From an uncultured Pseudomonadota bacterium (GTDB taxonomy: Bacteria; SAR324; NAC60-12), in contig CAJXDX010000056.1 of NCBI GenBank assembly GCA_913052275.1, forward strand, positions 1 to 10,049: a DNA stretch of 10,049 nt, given 5' to 3'. This document shows, in pieces, positions 1-6,074 of this stretch. Made by a program: the position numbers and the translations under genes. The stretch's first letter is position 1, and each line of letters begins with the position of its first letter. The notes below the pieces were generated by a model. That model saw nothing but the letters and a program-made list of their open reading frames with translations, searched no databases and was not told the DNA's origin.

Positions 1-1335
1 CTTTTCCAGATCTTCCATTAAAGCCGTAATTTCACTCAAATCGTCCTGAAGAGCGTACAGTGAATCTCGAGCCCGTTTTTCAAGCTCATTAAACTGTTTC
101 CTGTTTTTCAGTGAGATGCCTACTTCAATTAAGGTCTGGGGAGGAATTTCCTGCTCGTTTGAAGATTTATTTTTGCGTTTCTTGTCTGCCGGTAACCCTA
201 CATTTGAAAGCCGAATAAGATTTCCCGCCTGGAGCACTCCTCCGCAGGCATATCCGTCAGTTGCATTGATCTGAAGGGTTGAACCGCAAAAGACTTTGGA
301 GTTTATAATGAATTCATCCACTACAGCATGATCAAAGATGCTGGCCTGAGTATCAATCATATTGCCGGCATGAAGAGAACCTCCGCATTGCACGATTGTA
401 CCCTTGAGTCCCTGTGCTACTCGTATGTCACCAATAGACCGCAGGCTAGCTTTTCCAACAGAACCTCCGACCTCAATACGAACTGCTTCCACACTGCATC
501 TGTCAGAAATATTTCCGCGAACACTGACTATTCCGTCAAATCGTACTCGACCTACGCTGCCATCTACTTTATCCATATATTTAATCCGTTCAACGGATAT
601 GCTGTCATTTCCAAGACAGACAATGCCTTCACTTGCTGCAATGATATGAGTTCCTTCAGGGTTGAATCTGGTGTTACGTCCCGGACGAATGCGGTACTGC
701 TTACCGGAGGTAGCCGTGATAAGCCTGCCGGTAATTGTGTATCCGTCTTCTCCCATCGTTGCCTGTTCCACCCTTACAAGCTCCTGCCCCTCAGTTACTT
801 TCTGCATTACCGGAAGCTCTCTCAGATTTATACTTGATTCCGGAGACGGACGAAACTTTTCCGGAAGAAAAAGCAATTCAGGATGACCATTTTTGCCATG
901 TACAGGGGTTTTGCCGCTCGCCACTATTACAGGTTCAAAATAAATTCTGTCCGTAATAATTTTTTCAATAAATTCCCTGTCAATACCCTGATATACATTT
1001 TCTTCCCTGAGTGCACCCAGCACTCGCTCAAGTGTAAGCGGTTCGATTACATCTTTGGGCGGAATAACATTCAGGTAGGCTTTTGACTGATCATCGCTGA
1101 GTTCAATCTGCAAAGTAAAATCTGTGGTCTTTACATCTGTCAGGAAATCAAACTCACCGCTTGTGCGATTGTAAATATCAAGCAGTTCTTCTGGAACATA
1201 ATCCACATCCATCATGTGCAGTTCTGCTTGAATATCGTCCATATCGGCAGTTTCAGCTCCCACCAGCTGCTCAGGTATGCGCAACATAACTTTCCCGTCT
1301 GCGACTGATATTTTGTATAATTCTGCCTTGGGCAT
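1..1335 (-). CDS. FapA/DUF342-family polymer-like protein, 3' end cut by window edge
   Basis: The frame is open for 445 codons from ATG at 1335 to the left edge, so the C-terminus is missing. The N-terminal ~125 residues are acidic and mixed alpha/beta. The family core follows: residues 135-158 contain PVIVASGKTPVHGKNG, matching the DUF342 pattern of a GxxPxxGxxG turn before the central domain. DGYTITGR (198-204) and RPGRNTRF (218-224) are the next family-typical turns. Residues ~240-380 form a Gly/Val-rich stretch (VGGSVG, CGGSLHAGN, CGGVLQAGN) typical of the family's right-handed beta-helix. Residues 408-445 are charged and heptad-like, probably the start of a C-terminal coiled coil. Family members have been linked to flagellar assembly or polar localisation (FapA of Vibrio vulnificus), but biochemistry is poorly defined, so a motility role here is inference. 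It lies 50 bp after rluB in the same direction, with no clear Shine-Dalgarno sequence. Confidence 0.88.
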   Translation of the reverse strand, partial: MPKAELYKISVADGKVMLRIPEQLVGAETADMDDIQAELHMMDVDYVPEELLDIYNRTSGEFDFLTDVKTTDFTLQIELSDDQSKAYLNVIPPKDVIEPLTLERVLGALREENVYQGIDREFIEKIITDRIYFEPVIVASGKTPVHGKNGHPELLFLPEKFRPSPESSINLRELPVMQKVTEGQELVRVEQATMGEDGYTITGRLITATSGKQYRIRPGRNTRFNPEGTHIIAASEGIVCLGNDSISVERIKYMDKVDGSVGRVRFDGIVSVRGNISDRCSVEAVRIEVGGSVGKASLRSIGDIRVAQGLKGTIVQCGGSLHAGNMIDTQASIFDHAVVDEFIINSKVFCGSTLQINATDGYACGGVLQAGNLIRLSNVGLPADKKRKNKSSNEQEIPPQTLIEVGISLKNRKQFNELEKRARDSLYALQDDLSEITALMEDLEK

Positions 1336-1385
1336 TTATTAGTTTGGAGTAAGTCCTGAATAACGGTTGGAGATGAGCAACTGAC

Positions 1386-2123
1386 TTAATTCAGAATCTG
1401 TTCAATTTCTTTAGGACTCAAAGCTCTGGATTCTCCAGACTGCAAATCACCCAGCATAATCGGGCCAATCTGGAAACGTTTAATTTTCTGCACAGAATAA
1501 CCGATTTTCTGAAACATTTTTTTTATTTGCCTGTTGGTTCCTTCCCTGAGAAAAAGCTCAAGCCATGTTTTGTCGTTAACAGTATGCAAAATTTTGACTC
1601 GAACCCGCTGGTGCCTGCGATCATCAATAACCGGCCCCTTGCGTAAATCTGAGAGTGCCTTGTTTTCCACAATGCCACGCACCTTGACAAAATATCCTTT
1701 TGATACCTTGTGTCGGGGATGCATCAGCTGATGTGCCAGATCACCGTCATTGGTGAGCAAGATCAGGCCTTCTGCGTCATAATCAAGTCTGCCTACGGGA
1801 AACAGTCTTGCCGATGTTTGAGGGAAAAAGTCATTGATTGTCACTCGTCCCTGGGGATCGTTGAGAGTCGTGATGCAATTTTTAGGCTTGTAGAGTGCAT
1901 ACACCTCTGTTTTTTGCTGCGGAGAAATGATCACTTGCCGGCCTTCCACGCTGAGATGGTCTTTACCGATGAGCATTTTCCGGCCCATCTGCCTCACAAT
2001 TTCTCCGTTCAGCAAAACTTCGCCGGCCCGGATCAAATCCTCGGCGGCACGTCTTGAAGCAACTCCGGCCTGGGCGATAACTTTTTGAATCCTTACCGGT
2101 TCATCACTTTCAGGATTTTTCAT
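1386..2123 (-). CDS. rluB: RluB/RsuA-family 16S/23S rRNA pseudouridine synthase
   Basis: This 245-residue cytoplasmic enzyme should isomerise a specific rRNA uridine to pseudouridine. An S4 RNA-binding domain occupies about residues 10-57 (QKVIAQAGVASRRAAEDLI is the classic S4 helix pair). The catalytic domain starts near 75 (YALYKPKNCITT). The signature motif GRLDYDAEGLILLTNDGD lies at 111-128 with the predicted nucleophile Asp114. The late motif REGTNRQIKKMF (193-204) is also typical of the RsuA/RluB/RluE/RluF group. Length and domain order fit RluB best, because a full S4 domain precedes the catalytic domain, but RsuA or RluE/F specificity cannot be excluded. The start follows the rnc stop by 9 bp and has a strong Shine-Dalgarno sequence overlapping the end of rnc. 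Co-transcription with RNase III fits a shared role in ribosome maturation. Confidence 0.93.
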   Translation of the reverse strand: MKNPESDEPVRIQKVIAQAGVASRRAAEDLIRAGEVLLNGEIVRQMGRKMLIGKDHLSVEGRQVIISPQQKTEVYALYKPKNCITTLNDPQGRVTINDFFPQTSARLFPVGRLDYDAEGLILLTNDGDLAHQLMHPRHKVSKGYFVKVRGIVENKALSDLRKGPVIDDRRHQRVRVKILHTVNDKTWLELFLREGTNRQIKKMFQKIGYSVQKIKRFQIGPIMLGDLQSGESRALSPKEIEQILN

Positions 2124-2132
2124 CAGCTGGCT

Positions 2133-2141
2133 TCACCCCCC
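2133..2141 (-). promoter_or_regulatory. Shine-Dalgarno sequence of rluB embedded in the rnc stop
   Basis: Read on the minus strand the bases are GGGGGGTGA, whose last three bases are the rnc stop codon. GGTGA matches the anti-Shine-Dalgarno consensus. The spacing of 9 nt to the rluB ATG is ideal. Ribosomes finishing rnc therefore terminate directly on the rluB initiation site, which suggests translational coupling. Confidence 0.7.
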
Positions 2142-2861
2142 TTCAAGCAGTGAAGGATCCTGCTGTATTCTTACCAGAGCGTTTTCAGCAGCAAGCTGGC
2201 TGGCAAGTTTTTTACTTGCTCCACTTCCCCGGCCATATTCCTTATCCCTGACAAAAACCGCCATGGTGAATTCTTTTTGATGATCCGGGCCTGTTTCATC
2301 AACAAGTTCGTATGTGGATGGAAGGCCCGTAAGTTTCTGCACGTGTTCCTGCAGTTCAGATTTATAATCTCGAGTTATATACCCCTTGGCGTTTTCGGGC
2401 AAATGAGGCAAAAACAATTTTTGAATTACACGTGCAATTTCTGAAAGACCATGCTTCTCGCGACTGTCGAGATAAATGGCAGCCATAACTGCTTCAAATG
2501 TGTCGGAAAGCAGAGAAGTTTTTTCCCGACCTCCGGTCATTTCCTCTCCTCTGCCAAGGAGCAGACAGTCACCCAATTCCAGGGCACGTGCCTGTTTGCA
2601 GAGACCTGATTCGCTGACCAGACTTGCCCGAAATTTAGAAAGGCCGCCTTCGTCCAGTTCCGGGAATTCCTGCATAAGCATTTCGCTGATCACCAGATCA
2701 AGAACTGCATCACCCAGGAATTCAATTCTTTCGTTGTTGCCGAAATTCTCCTCTGATTCCGGGGGAAGGTAAGATTTGTGTGTCAATGCCTGGCGCAGGA
2801 TGTTCGGATTTTCAAACTGGTAATCCAGAAGCTTGCAGAGATGTATCCATTTTTGCTTCAT
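2133..2861 (-). CDS. rnc: Ribonuclease III
   Basis: This 242-residue double-strand-specific endoribonuclease processes the rRNA precursor and structured mRNAs, and acts as a homodimer. The RNase III signature NNERIEFLGDAVLDLVIS lies at residues 42-59. Predicted metal ligands are Glu44, Glu47 and Asp51, plus Asp120 and Glu123 in LLSDTFEAVMAAIYLD, so the full catalytic set is present. A double-stranded-RNA-binding domain spans about 164-234, from DYKSELQEHVQ to GASKKLASQLAAENAL, including the conserved C-terminal KK-helix. Length is normal for bacterial class 1 enzymes. The start has a moderate AGGAT about 11 nt upstream. The gene begins 4 bp after the lipoprotein stop and is followed after 9 bp by rluB, indicating one operon. 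There is no sign of truncation or frameshift. Confidence 0.97.
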   Translation of the reverse strand: MKQKWIHLCKLLDYQFENPNILRQALTHKSYLPPESEENFGNNERIEFLGDAVLDLVISEMLMQEFPELDEGGLSKFRASLVSESGLCKQARALELGDCLLLGRGEEMTGGREKTSLLSDTFEAVMAAIYLDSREKHGLSEIARVIQKLFLPHLPENAKGYITRDYKSELQEHVQKLTGLPSTYELVDETGPDHQKEFTMAVFVRDKEYGRGSGASKKLASQLAAENALVRIQQDPSLLEGG

Positions 2862-2865
2862 TATT

Positions 2866-3201
2866 CTATCTTATCCTGCGTTTACACCAGACCCTGATAG
2901 TGTTTGGACTGTAAAATCCCAAGCTGAAATAGTGTGCCATTCCATCAGTCACAGTCTGCTCAATTACTACCAGTGAGGCTCCGCTGGGACAGGCAGAACG
3001 AACTTTTGCCGGTCCCCCGATTTGCCTGTCTGTGAAAGGCATGCTGATGCTGTATATTTCTCCATCGTGCTTTTCACGAAGCATGTCTGTATCATGAAAA
3101 ACACGTATTGTGTAACAGCCCGTTATGAAAAGAGTCACCAGTGTGATAACCAGCATTACCGTCCATGGTCTGTAATGTGTGCTGAGTATTGTGTTGATCA
3201 T
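2866..3201 (-). CDS. Bor-like small lipoprotein
   Basis: This 111-residue protein has a lipoprotein signal: a short N-region with Arg11, a hydrophobic stretch at 14-27, and a lipobox FITGC with the predicted lipidated Cys29. The mature C-terminal half resembles the lambda Bor/Iss family (Pfam Lambda_Bor) in order and spacing. After a conserved Cys71 come GASLVVIEQTVTDG, then YFSLGFYSPNTIRVWC ending at Cys106, comparable to Bor's LGIYTP...RVYC ending. The two mature cysteines could pair as a disulfide. Bor and Iss are surface lipoproteins tied to serum resistance in enterobacteria, but chromosomal homologs elsewhere have no proven role, so function here is unknown. The residue after Cys29 is Tyr, not Asp, so outer-membrane sorting is likely. 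It is the first gene of the rnc-rluB cluster and lies 4 bp upstream of rnc. The similarity was judged by eye from memory of the family. Confidence 0.75.
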   Translation of the reverse strand: MINTILSTHYRPWTVMLVITLVTLFITGCYTIRVFHDTDMLREKHDGEIYSISMPFTDRQIGGPAKVRSACPSGASLVVIEQTVTDGMAHYFSLGFYSPNTIRVWCKRRIR

Positions 3202-3242
3202 TTGACTAATCTGCTAAAAGGTGCTGGACTTATCTGAGTGTG

Positions 3243-3278
3243 AGAATGGTCTTAAGAGGAAAAACAGGTTGCCATTCT
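3243..3278. repeat. Inverted repeat in the divergent lipoprotein/TatD spacer
   Basis: The 143-bp spacer between the divergent lipoprotein and TatD genes contains AGAATGG (3243-3249) and its exact complement CCATTCT (3272-3278), separated by 22 nt. A smaller palindrome TCTTAAGA lies between them (3250-3257). Such dyads in a divergent promoter region can be operators, but a 7-bp arm could arise by chance. I could not place convincing -35/-10 boxes for either gene. Confidence 0.3.
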
Positions 3279-3344
3279 TAATTTATGAACAGTAAAAAAA
3301 TCTTAAAAAATTAACGACTTCAGTTTAGCTAATTTCTAACCCCG

Positions 3345-4109
3345 ATGACAAGTTTTATCGATACTCACTGCCACCTGGACAAACTGGATTCAACCCCCGA
3401 AGAAGCGGTAAAACAAGCAATACAGGAAGGAGTGAAAACAATGGTTACCATTTCTGTTGATGAAGAATCCTTTGATTTTGTTTCCAATGCTGTTATGCAG
3501 TTTAAGGATGTGTACGGGACTATAGGTGTACACCCGCATGATGCTTCAGAATTCAGGCCATCTTTGGAGCAGAGCATCCGTAAACTGGCCCGGGAACAGG
3601 ATAAGCTGATTGCAATAGGAGAAACAGGACTTGATTATCATTACATGAACAGTTCAACAGAGAATCAGCAGTTTGCTTTCCGCAAACAGCTTCAGATTGC
3701 TGTTGAGCTCAATCTTCCTGTTGTTCTGCACAGCAGAGAAGCAGAAGCTGATACTATCAGCATCCTGAAGGAAATTCCTGTACCTGCACTAGGTGTGGCT
3801 CACAGTTTTACCAGTTCACTCAAGATGGCCAAAACCCTGCTGGATATGGGATGGTATCTTGGGATTAATGGAATTGTAACTTTCAAAAAAGCCGAAGATC
3901 TCAGGGAAGTAGTGCGCTGGCTTCCCTTGGACAGATTGCTGCTGGAAACAGACTCTCCTTTCCTTGCCCCCGTTCCCTTTAGAGGGAAACCAAACAAGCC
4001 CGCCCACATACCTGTAATCGCTTCTTTTATCGCTGAGCTTCGGAAAATTCCAATTGAACATTTAGCAGAAAAAACTTCACAAAATGCACACAGATTGTTT
4101 AGCATCTGA
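3345..4109 (+). CDS. tatD: TatD-family metal-dependent hydrolase/DNase
   Basis: This 254-residue cytoplasmic TIM-barrel hydrolase should be a divalent-metal nuclease, a 3'-5' exonuclease acting on DNA and possibly RNA. The N-terminus FIDTHCHLD gives the first metal ligands His8 and His10. IGVHPHDA lies at 60-67 and IGETGLDYHY at 91-100 holds the bridging Glu93. His129 (VVLHSREA), His153 (AHSFTSS) and Asp203 (LLETDSPFLAP) complete the usual set. The typical HCFSG motif reads AHSFTSS here, a small departure. Length matches the TatD/YcfH group. The ATG was chosen because THCHLD sits at the usual distance from it, although there is no visible Shine-Dalgarno sequence. It is divergent from the lipoprotein-rnc cluster and separated from motA by 333 bp, so it is probably its own transcription unit. 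Exact substrate is not deducible. Confidence 0.94.
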   Translation: MTSFIDTHCHLDKLDSTPEEAVKQAIQEGVKTMVTISVDEESFDFVSNAVMQFKDVYGTIGVHPHDASEFRPSLEQSIRKLAREQDKLIAIGETGLDYHYMNSSTENQQFAFRKQLQIAVELNLPVVLHSREAEADTISILKEIPVPALGVAHSFTSSLKMAKTLLDMGWYLGINGIVTFKKAEDLREVVRWLPLDRLLLETDSPFLAPVPFRGKPNKPAHIPVIASFIAELRKIPIEHLAEKTSQNAHRLFSI

Positions 4110-4203
4110 ATATTCAATCCCTGCCCTATCTTCCTGACAGTCCCAAGACATTTAACCTGCTCAAAAAAATATAGTAAAAACCTCAGGTAATGGCCTGGGT
4201 TGC

Positions 4204-4225
4204 ATCATGGTTTTTTAGCCATGAT
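4204..4225. terminator. Possible hairpin terminator or leader stem-loop after TatD
   Basis: ATCATGG at 4204-4210 pairs exactly with CCATGAT at 4219-4225 around an 8-nt loop that includes six T. Another stem-loop ends only 2 nt upstream (4179-4201). The T-run follows the first stem by about 9 nt, which is farther than in a textbook intrinsic terminator, so the terminator reading is uncertain. Confidence 0.3.
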
Positions 4226-4428
4226 ACAAAAATTCTTTCTGAAAAAAAGACTTAAATACTTAACTGCACAATTAAGCTGCCAGGAAATTCCGACTGATAA
4301 AACCTCTTTTTCACTAAAAAATTCAGTGAAGCTGTTTGTATTTTCACGGTTATTGCTAATCAAAAACGTGTTGCAAAAAATGTTAATTTTTACTGGGGAG
4401 GTCTAACGATCCTCTCTATTTGAATTCT

Positions 4429-4434
4429 GGAGAA
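4429..4434 (+). promoter_or_regulatory. Shine-Dalgarno sequence of motA
   Basis: GGAGAA lies 8 nt upstream of the motA ATG at 4443 and is one of the few clear ribosome binding sites in the window. A second purine-rich block, GGGGAGG at 4395-4401, is too far from the start codon to serve it. Confidence 0.65.
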
Positions 4435-4442
4435 AACTATTT

Positions 4443-5273
4443 ATGGAACAGGGAACTCTAGTTGGAACTATCTTGGCATGGGTGCTGTTGTTCGTTGCAA
4501 TGTGTTTTGACTTTAATACTTTTCAGGTGAACGCCGGCAACCTAGGATATTTTGTAGATGCTCCATCATTGATGATTGTTTTTGGGGGAACTATTGCTTC
4601 TACTTTCATTTCGCATACGATGGGGGATGCAAAAGGTTTTTTGGGAATAATTGGTAAATCGTGGAAGGCCAATCCAGTACAGTTAGTTGAGACACTGACT
4701 CTAATTGTCGACGTTTCCAAAATTGCGCGTAAAAATATCCTGGCCATTGAAGACGCACTGCCCAGCATTGAAAATCTTTTCCTGCGGGGTGGACTAAGAC
4801 TGGTTGTGGACCGTGCTGACCGTGAAGCACTCGTAGAAATGATGGCACACGAAGTAAAATATACTATGGCAGGAAAAGATAATGAGATTGCGGTGGTAGG
4901 AACAATGGCTTCACTCTGTCCTGCATGGGGGATGCTTGGAACGCTGGTTGGACTTGTACTGCTACTGCAGAATCTTGATGATCCTTCGGCTATTGGTCCA
5001 GCAATGGCTGTGGCTCTTATTACTACTTTTTATGGATCTCTATTTGCGAATACGATTTTTTCTCCTGCCAAGAAGAAACTTGAAGGATATAAGGCTGAGG
5101 AAAAAGTTTTAATGGAAATGATTCGTGATGGAGTGCTGTACATTGAGGGTGGACAGCGTCCGGATTTTATTGAAAACGATCTGATGAATTATCTGCCGCC
5201 ACCTCAAAAAACTATGTATGAATCACTCAAGTTTGAAGGCGGTGGAGGTGGCGCTACTGCTGAAGCAGCTTAA
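4443..5273 (+). CDS. motA: Flagellar motor stator protein MotA, PomA-like
   Basis: This 276-residue inner-membrane protein should form the ring of the flagellar stator and push on the rotor protein FliG. Four membrane segments are visible: about 6-22, 40-58, 150-173 and 184-206. SLMIVFGGTIASTF at 42-55 is the TM2 signature. The cytoplasmic loop carries charged residues near 115-135 (RGGLRLVVDRADRE), the region that contacts FliG. TM3-TM4 holds CPAWGMLGTLVGL (159-171) with conserved Pro160, then NLDDPSAIGPAMAVAL (177-192), which closely follows the sodium-type PomA pattern, and ITTFYGS with paired threonines. The C-terminus is a short Gly-rich tail (EGGGGGATAEAA). Length is close to PomA. The start has a good GGAG. 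It leads the motA-motB-motB cluster; motB copy 1 starts 26 bp downstream. Sodium coupling is inferred from similarity, not shown. Confidence 0.96.
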   Translation: MEQGTLVGTILAWVLLFVAMCFDFNTFQVNAGNLGYFVDAPSLMIVFGGTIASTFISHTMGDAKGFLGIIGKSWKANPVQLVETLTLIVDVSKIARKNILAIEDALPSIENLFLRGGLRLVVDRADREALVEMMAHEVKYTMAGKDNEIAVVGTMASLCPAWGMLGTLVGLVLLLQNLDDPSAIGPAMAVALITTFYGSLFANTIFSPAKKKLEGYKAEEKVLMEMIRDGVLYIEGGQRPDFIENDLMNYLPPPQKTMYESLKFEGGGGGATAEAA

Positions 5274-5299
5274 TGATCTTGATATGAAAAGAAAGTATC

Positions 5300-5956
5300 A
5301 TGGGTCAGCTGATTGATGAGGAAGAATGCGAAGTCTGTGTTCCTTTTGACCAGGAATGGATATTTACCTATGGTGATCTTGTAACGCTTCTGCTCTGCTT
5401 CTTTATTCTGCTCTTTTCAATGTGCAGGACTGATGTAGAAAAAAGCAAGCAGATTTCAGAAAGTCTGAAGAGCATGCCGCCCGGAAGTCCATTCATCTTC
5501 AGTGGACAAAGTTCAAATCTGGACAAAGCATCAAAAGAACTGCAGCAGTTGGAAATGCCGGATGATGTTAAAGTTAATGCCTCAAAATCAGGAGTTGAGG
5601 TTTCATTCAGCAAAACAGTTGCTTTTGATCAGGGATCAATTGAATTGAAAGATAAAGCAATTAAGGCCTTGAATAAAATGATGCCCATTATCGGTCAGCT
5701 GCAAAACAACATCGAAATATCCGGACACACCGATGAGTCAGACTCAAACCAAAAGTATCCATCTAACTGGGAACTTTCTGTAGCTCGTGCAAGTGTGATC
5801 GCGGCTTTTCTGGAATCAAAACTTATCCCTATCAAGCGTATGCAGGTTGCAGGATATGGAGATACCCGCCCAAGGTTTTTCCCGGATACGGCTTATAAAC
5901 GCAATTTGAACCGTCGTGTACAGATACTGCTCCTGCCTGAAGATAAGGACCGTTGA
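5300..5956 (+). CDS. motB: Flagellar motor stator protein MotB, copy 1
   Basis: This 218-residue protein is the ion-conducting and anchoring stator subunit. A short acidic N-terminus with a Cys10/Cys13 pair precedes a single membrane helix at about 22-41 (FTYGDLVTLLLCFFILLF). Asp26 is the predicted essential ion-binding residue, and Cys33 lies seven residues later, as in PomB. A plug/linker region (~42-100) leads to the periplasmic OmpA-type peptidoglycan-binding domain (~100-212). That domain has FDQGSIELKDKA, the motif SGHTDESD with Asp145, NWELSVARAS (156-165) and the closing NLNRRVQILLLP. All expected binding residues are present. It is shorter than many MotB/PomB proteins (about 300 residues) because the linker is compact. 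It lies 26 bp after motA with only a weak upstream AGAAAG. Its first 40 residues are nearly identical to copy 2. Confidence 0.95.
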   Translation: MGQLIDEEECEVCVPFDQEWIFTYGDLVTLLLCFFILLFSMCRTDVEKSKQISESLKSMPPGSPFIFSGQSSNLDKASKELQQLEMPDDVKVNASKSGVEVSFSKTVAFDQGSIELKDKAIKALNKMMPIIGQLQNNIEISGHTDESDSNQKYPSNWELSVARASVIAAFLESKLIPIKRMQVAGYGDTRPRFFPDTAYKRNLNRRVQILLLPEDKDR

Positions 5957-5986
5957 ACATTAAAACAACACTGGATGATCCCCAGG

Positions 5987-6003
5987 AAGGAATTAATTTC
6001 CTT
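5987..6003. repeat. Small inverted repeat between the two motB copies
   Basis: In the 118-bp spacer, AAGGAA (5987-5992) and TTCCTT (5998-6003) form a 6-bp stem around a 5-nt loop TTAAT. It is not followed by a long T-run and is weak as a terminator. It could be an mRNA processing site that tunes the ratio of the two MotB proteins, which is speculation. Confidence 0.25.
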
Positions 6004-6074
6004 TAACTGATCACCTGCTGGCAGAGAGTAAAGCAGAAACTTTCAATTTTTAATCTTAAAAAGCAAAGAACTGA

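Larger units (their letters stand above)
4110..4442 (+). other. 333-bp gene-free spacer with several hairpins (possible terminator and motA leader)
   Basis: No credible gene is seen here. The stretch is AT-rich and contains an imperfect hairpin at 4179-4201 (AACCT-C-AGG / CCTGGGTT, one bulge and one G-T pair). A perfect 7-bp hairpin follows at 4204-4225 (ATCATGG / CCATGAT), whose loop contains TTTTTT. A weaker dyad TTCACT / AGTGAA lies at 4310-4330. GGAGG at 4397-4401 can pair with CCTCT at 4411-4415 just before motA. The first hairpin followed by the T-run may act as the TatD terminator, and the rest may be the motA leader. No confident -35/-10, sigma-28 or sigma-54 promoter could be placed. 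Confidence 0.45.

Noticed and set aside
328..1086. Several plus-strand open frames
   Set aside because: They lie antisense to the FapA/DUF342 gene, whose 445-codon minus frame has clear family motifs. Their translations show no domain.
4395..4401. GGGGAGG as the ribosome site of a gene
   Set aside because: No ATG, GTG or TTG lies within 4-13 nt downstream. The motA site is the separate GGAGAA at 4429.
4200..4406. 68-codon plus-strand open frame between TatD and motA
   Set aside because: Its start lies inside a hairpin, it has no ribosome site, and its Lys/Leu/Phe-rich composition is what AT-rich noncoding DNA gives. No family resemblance.
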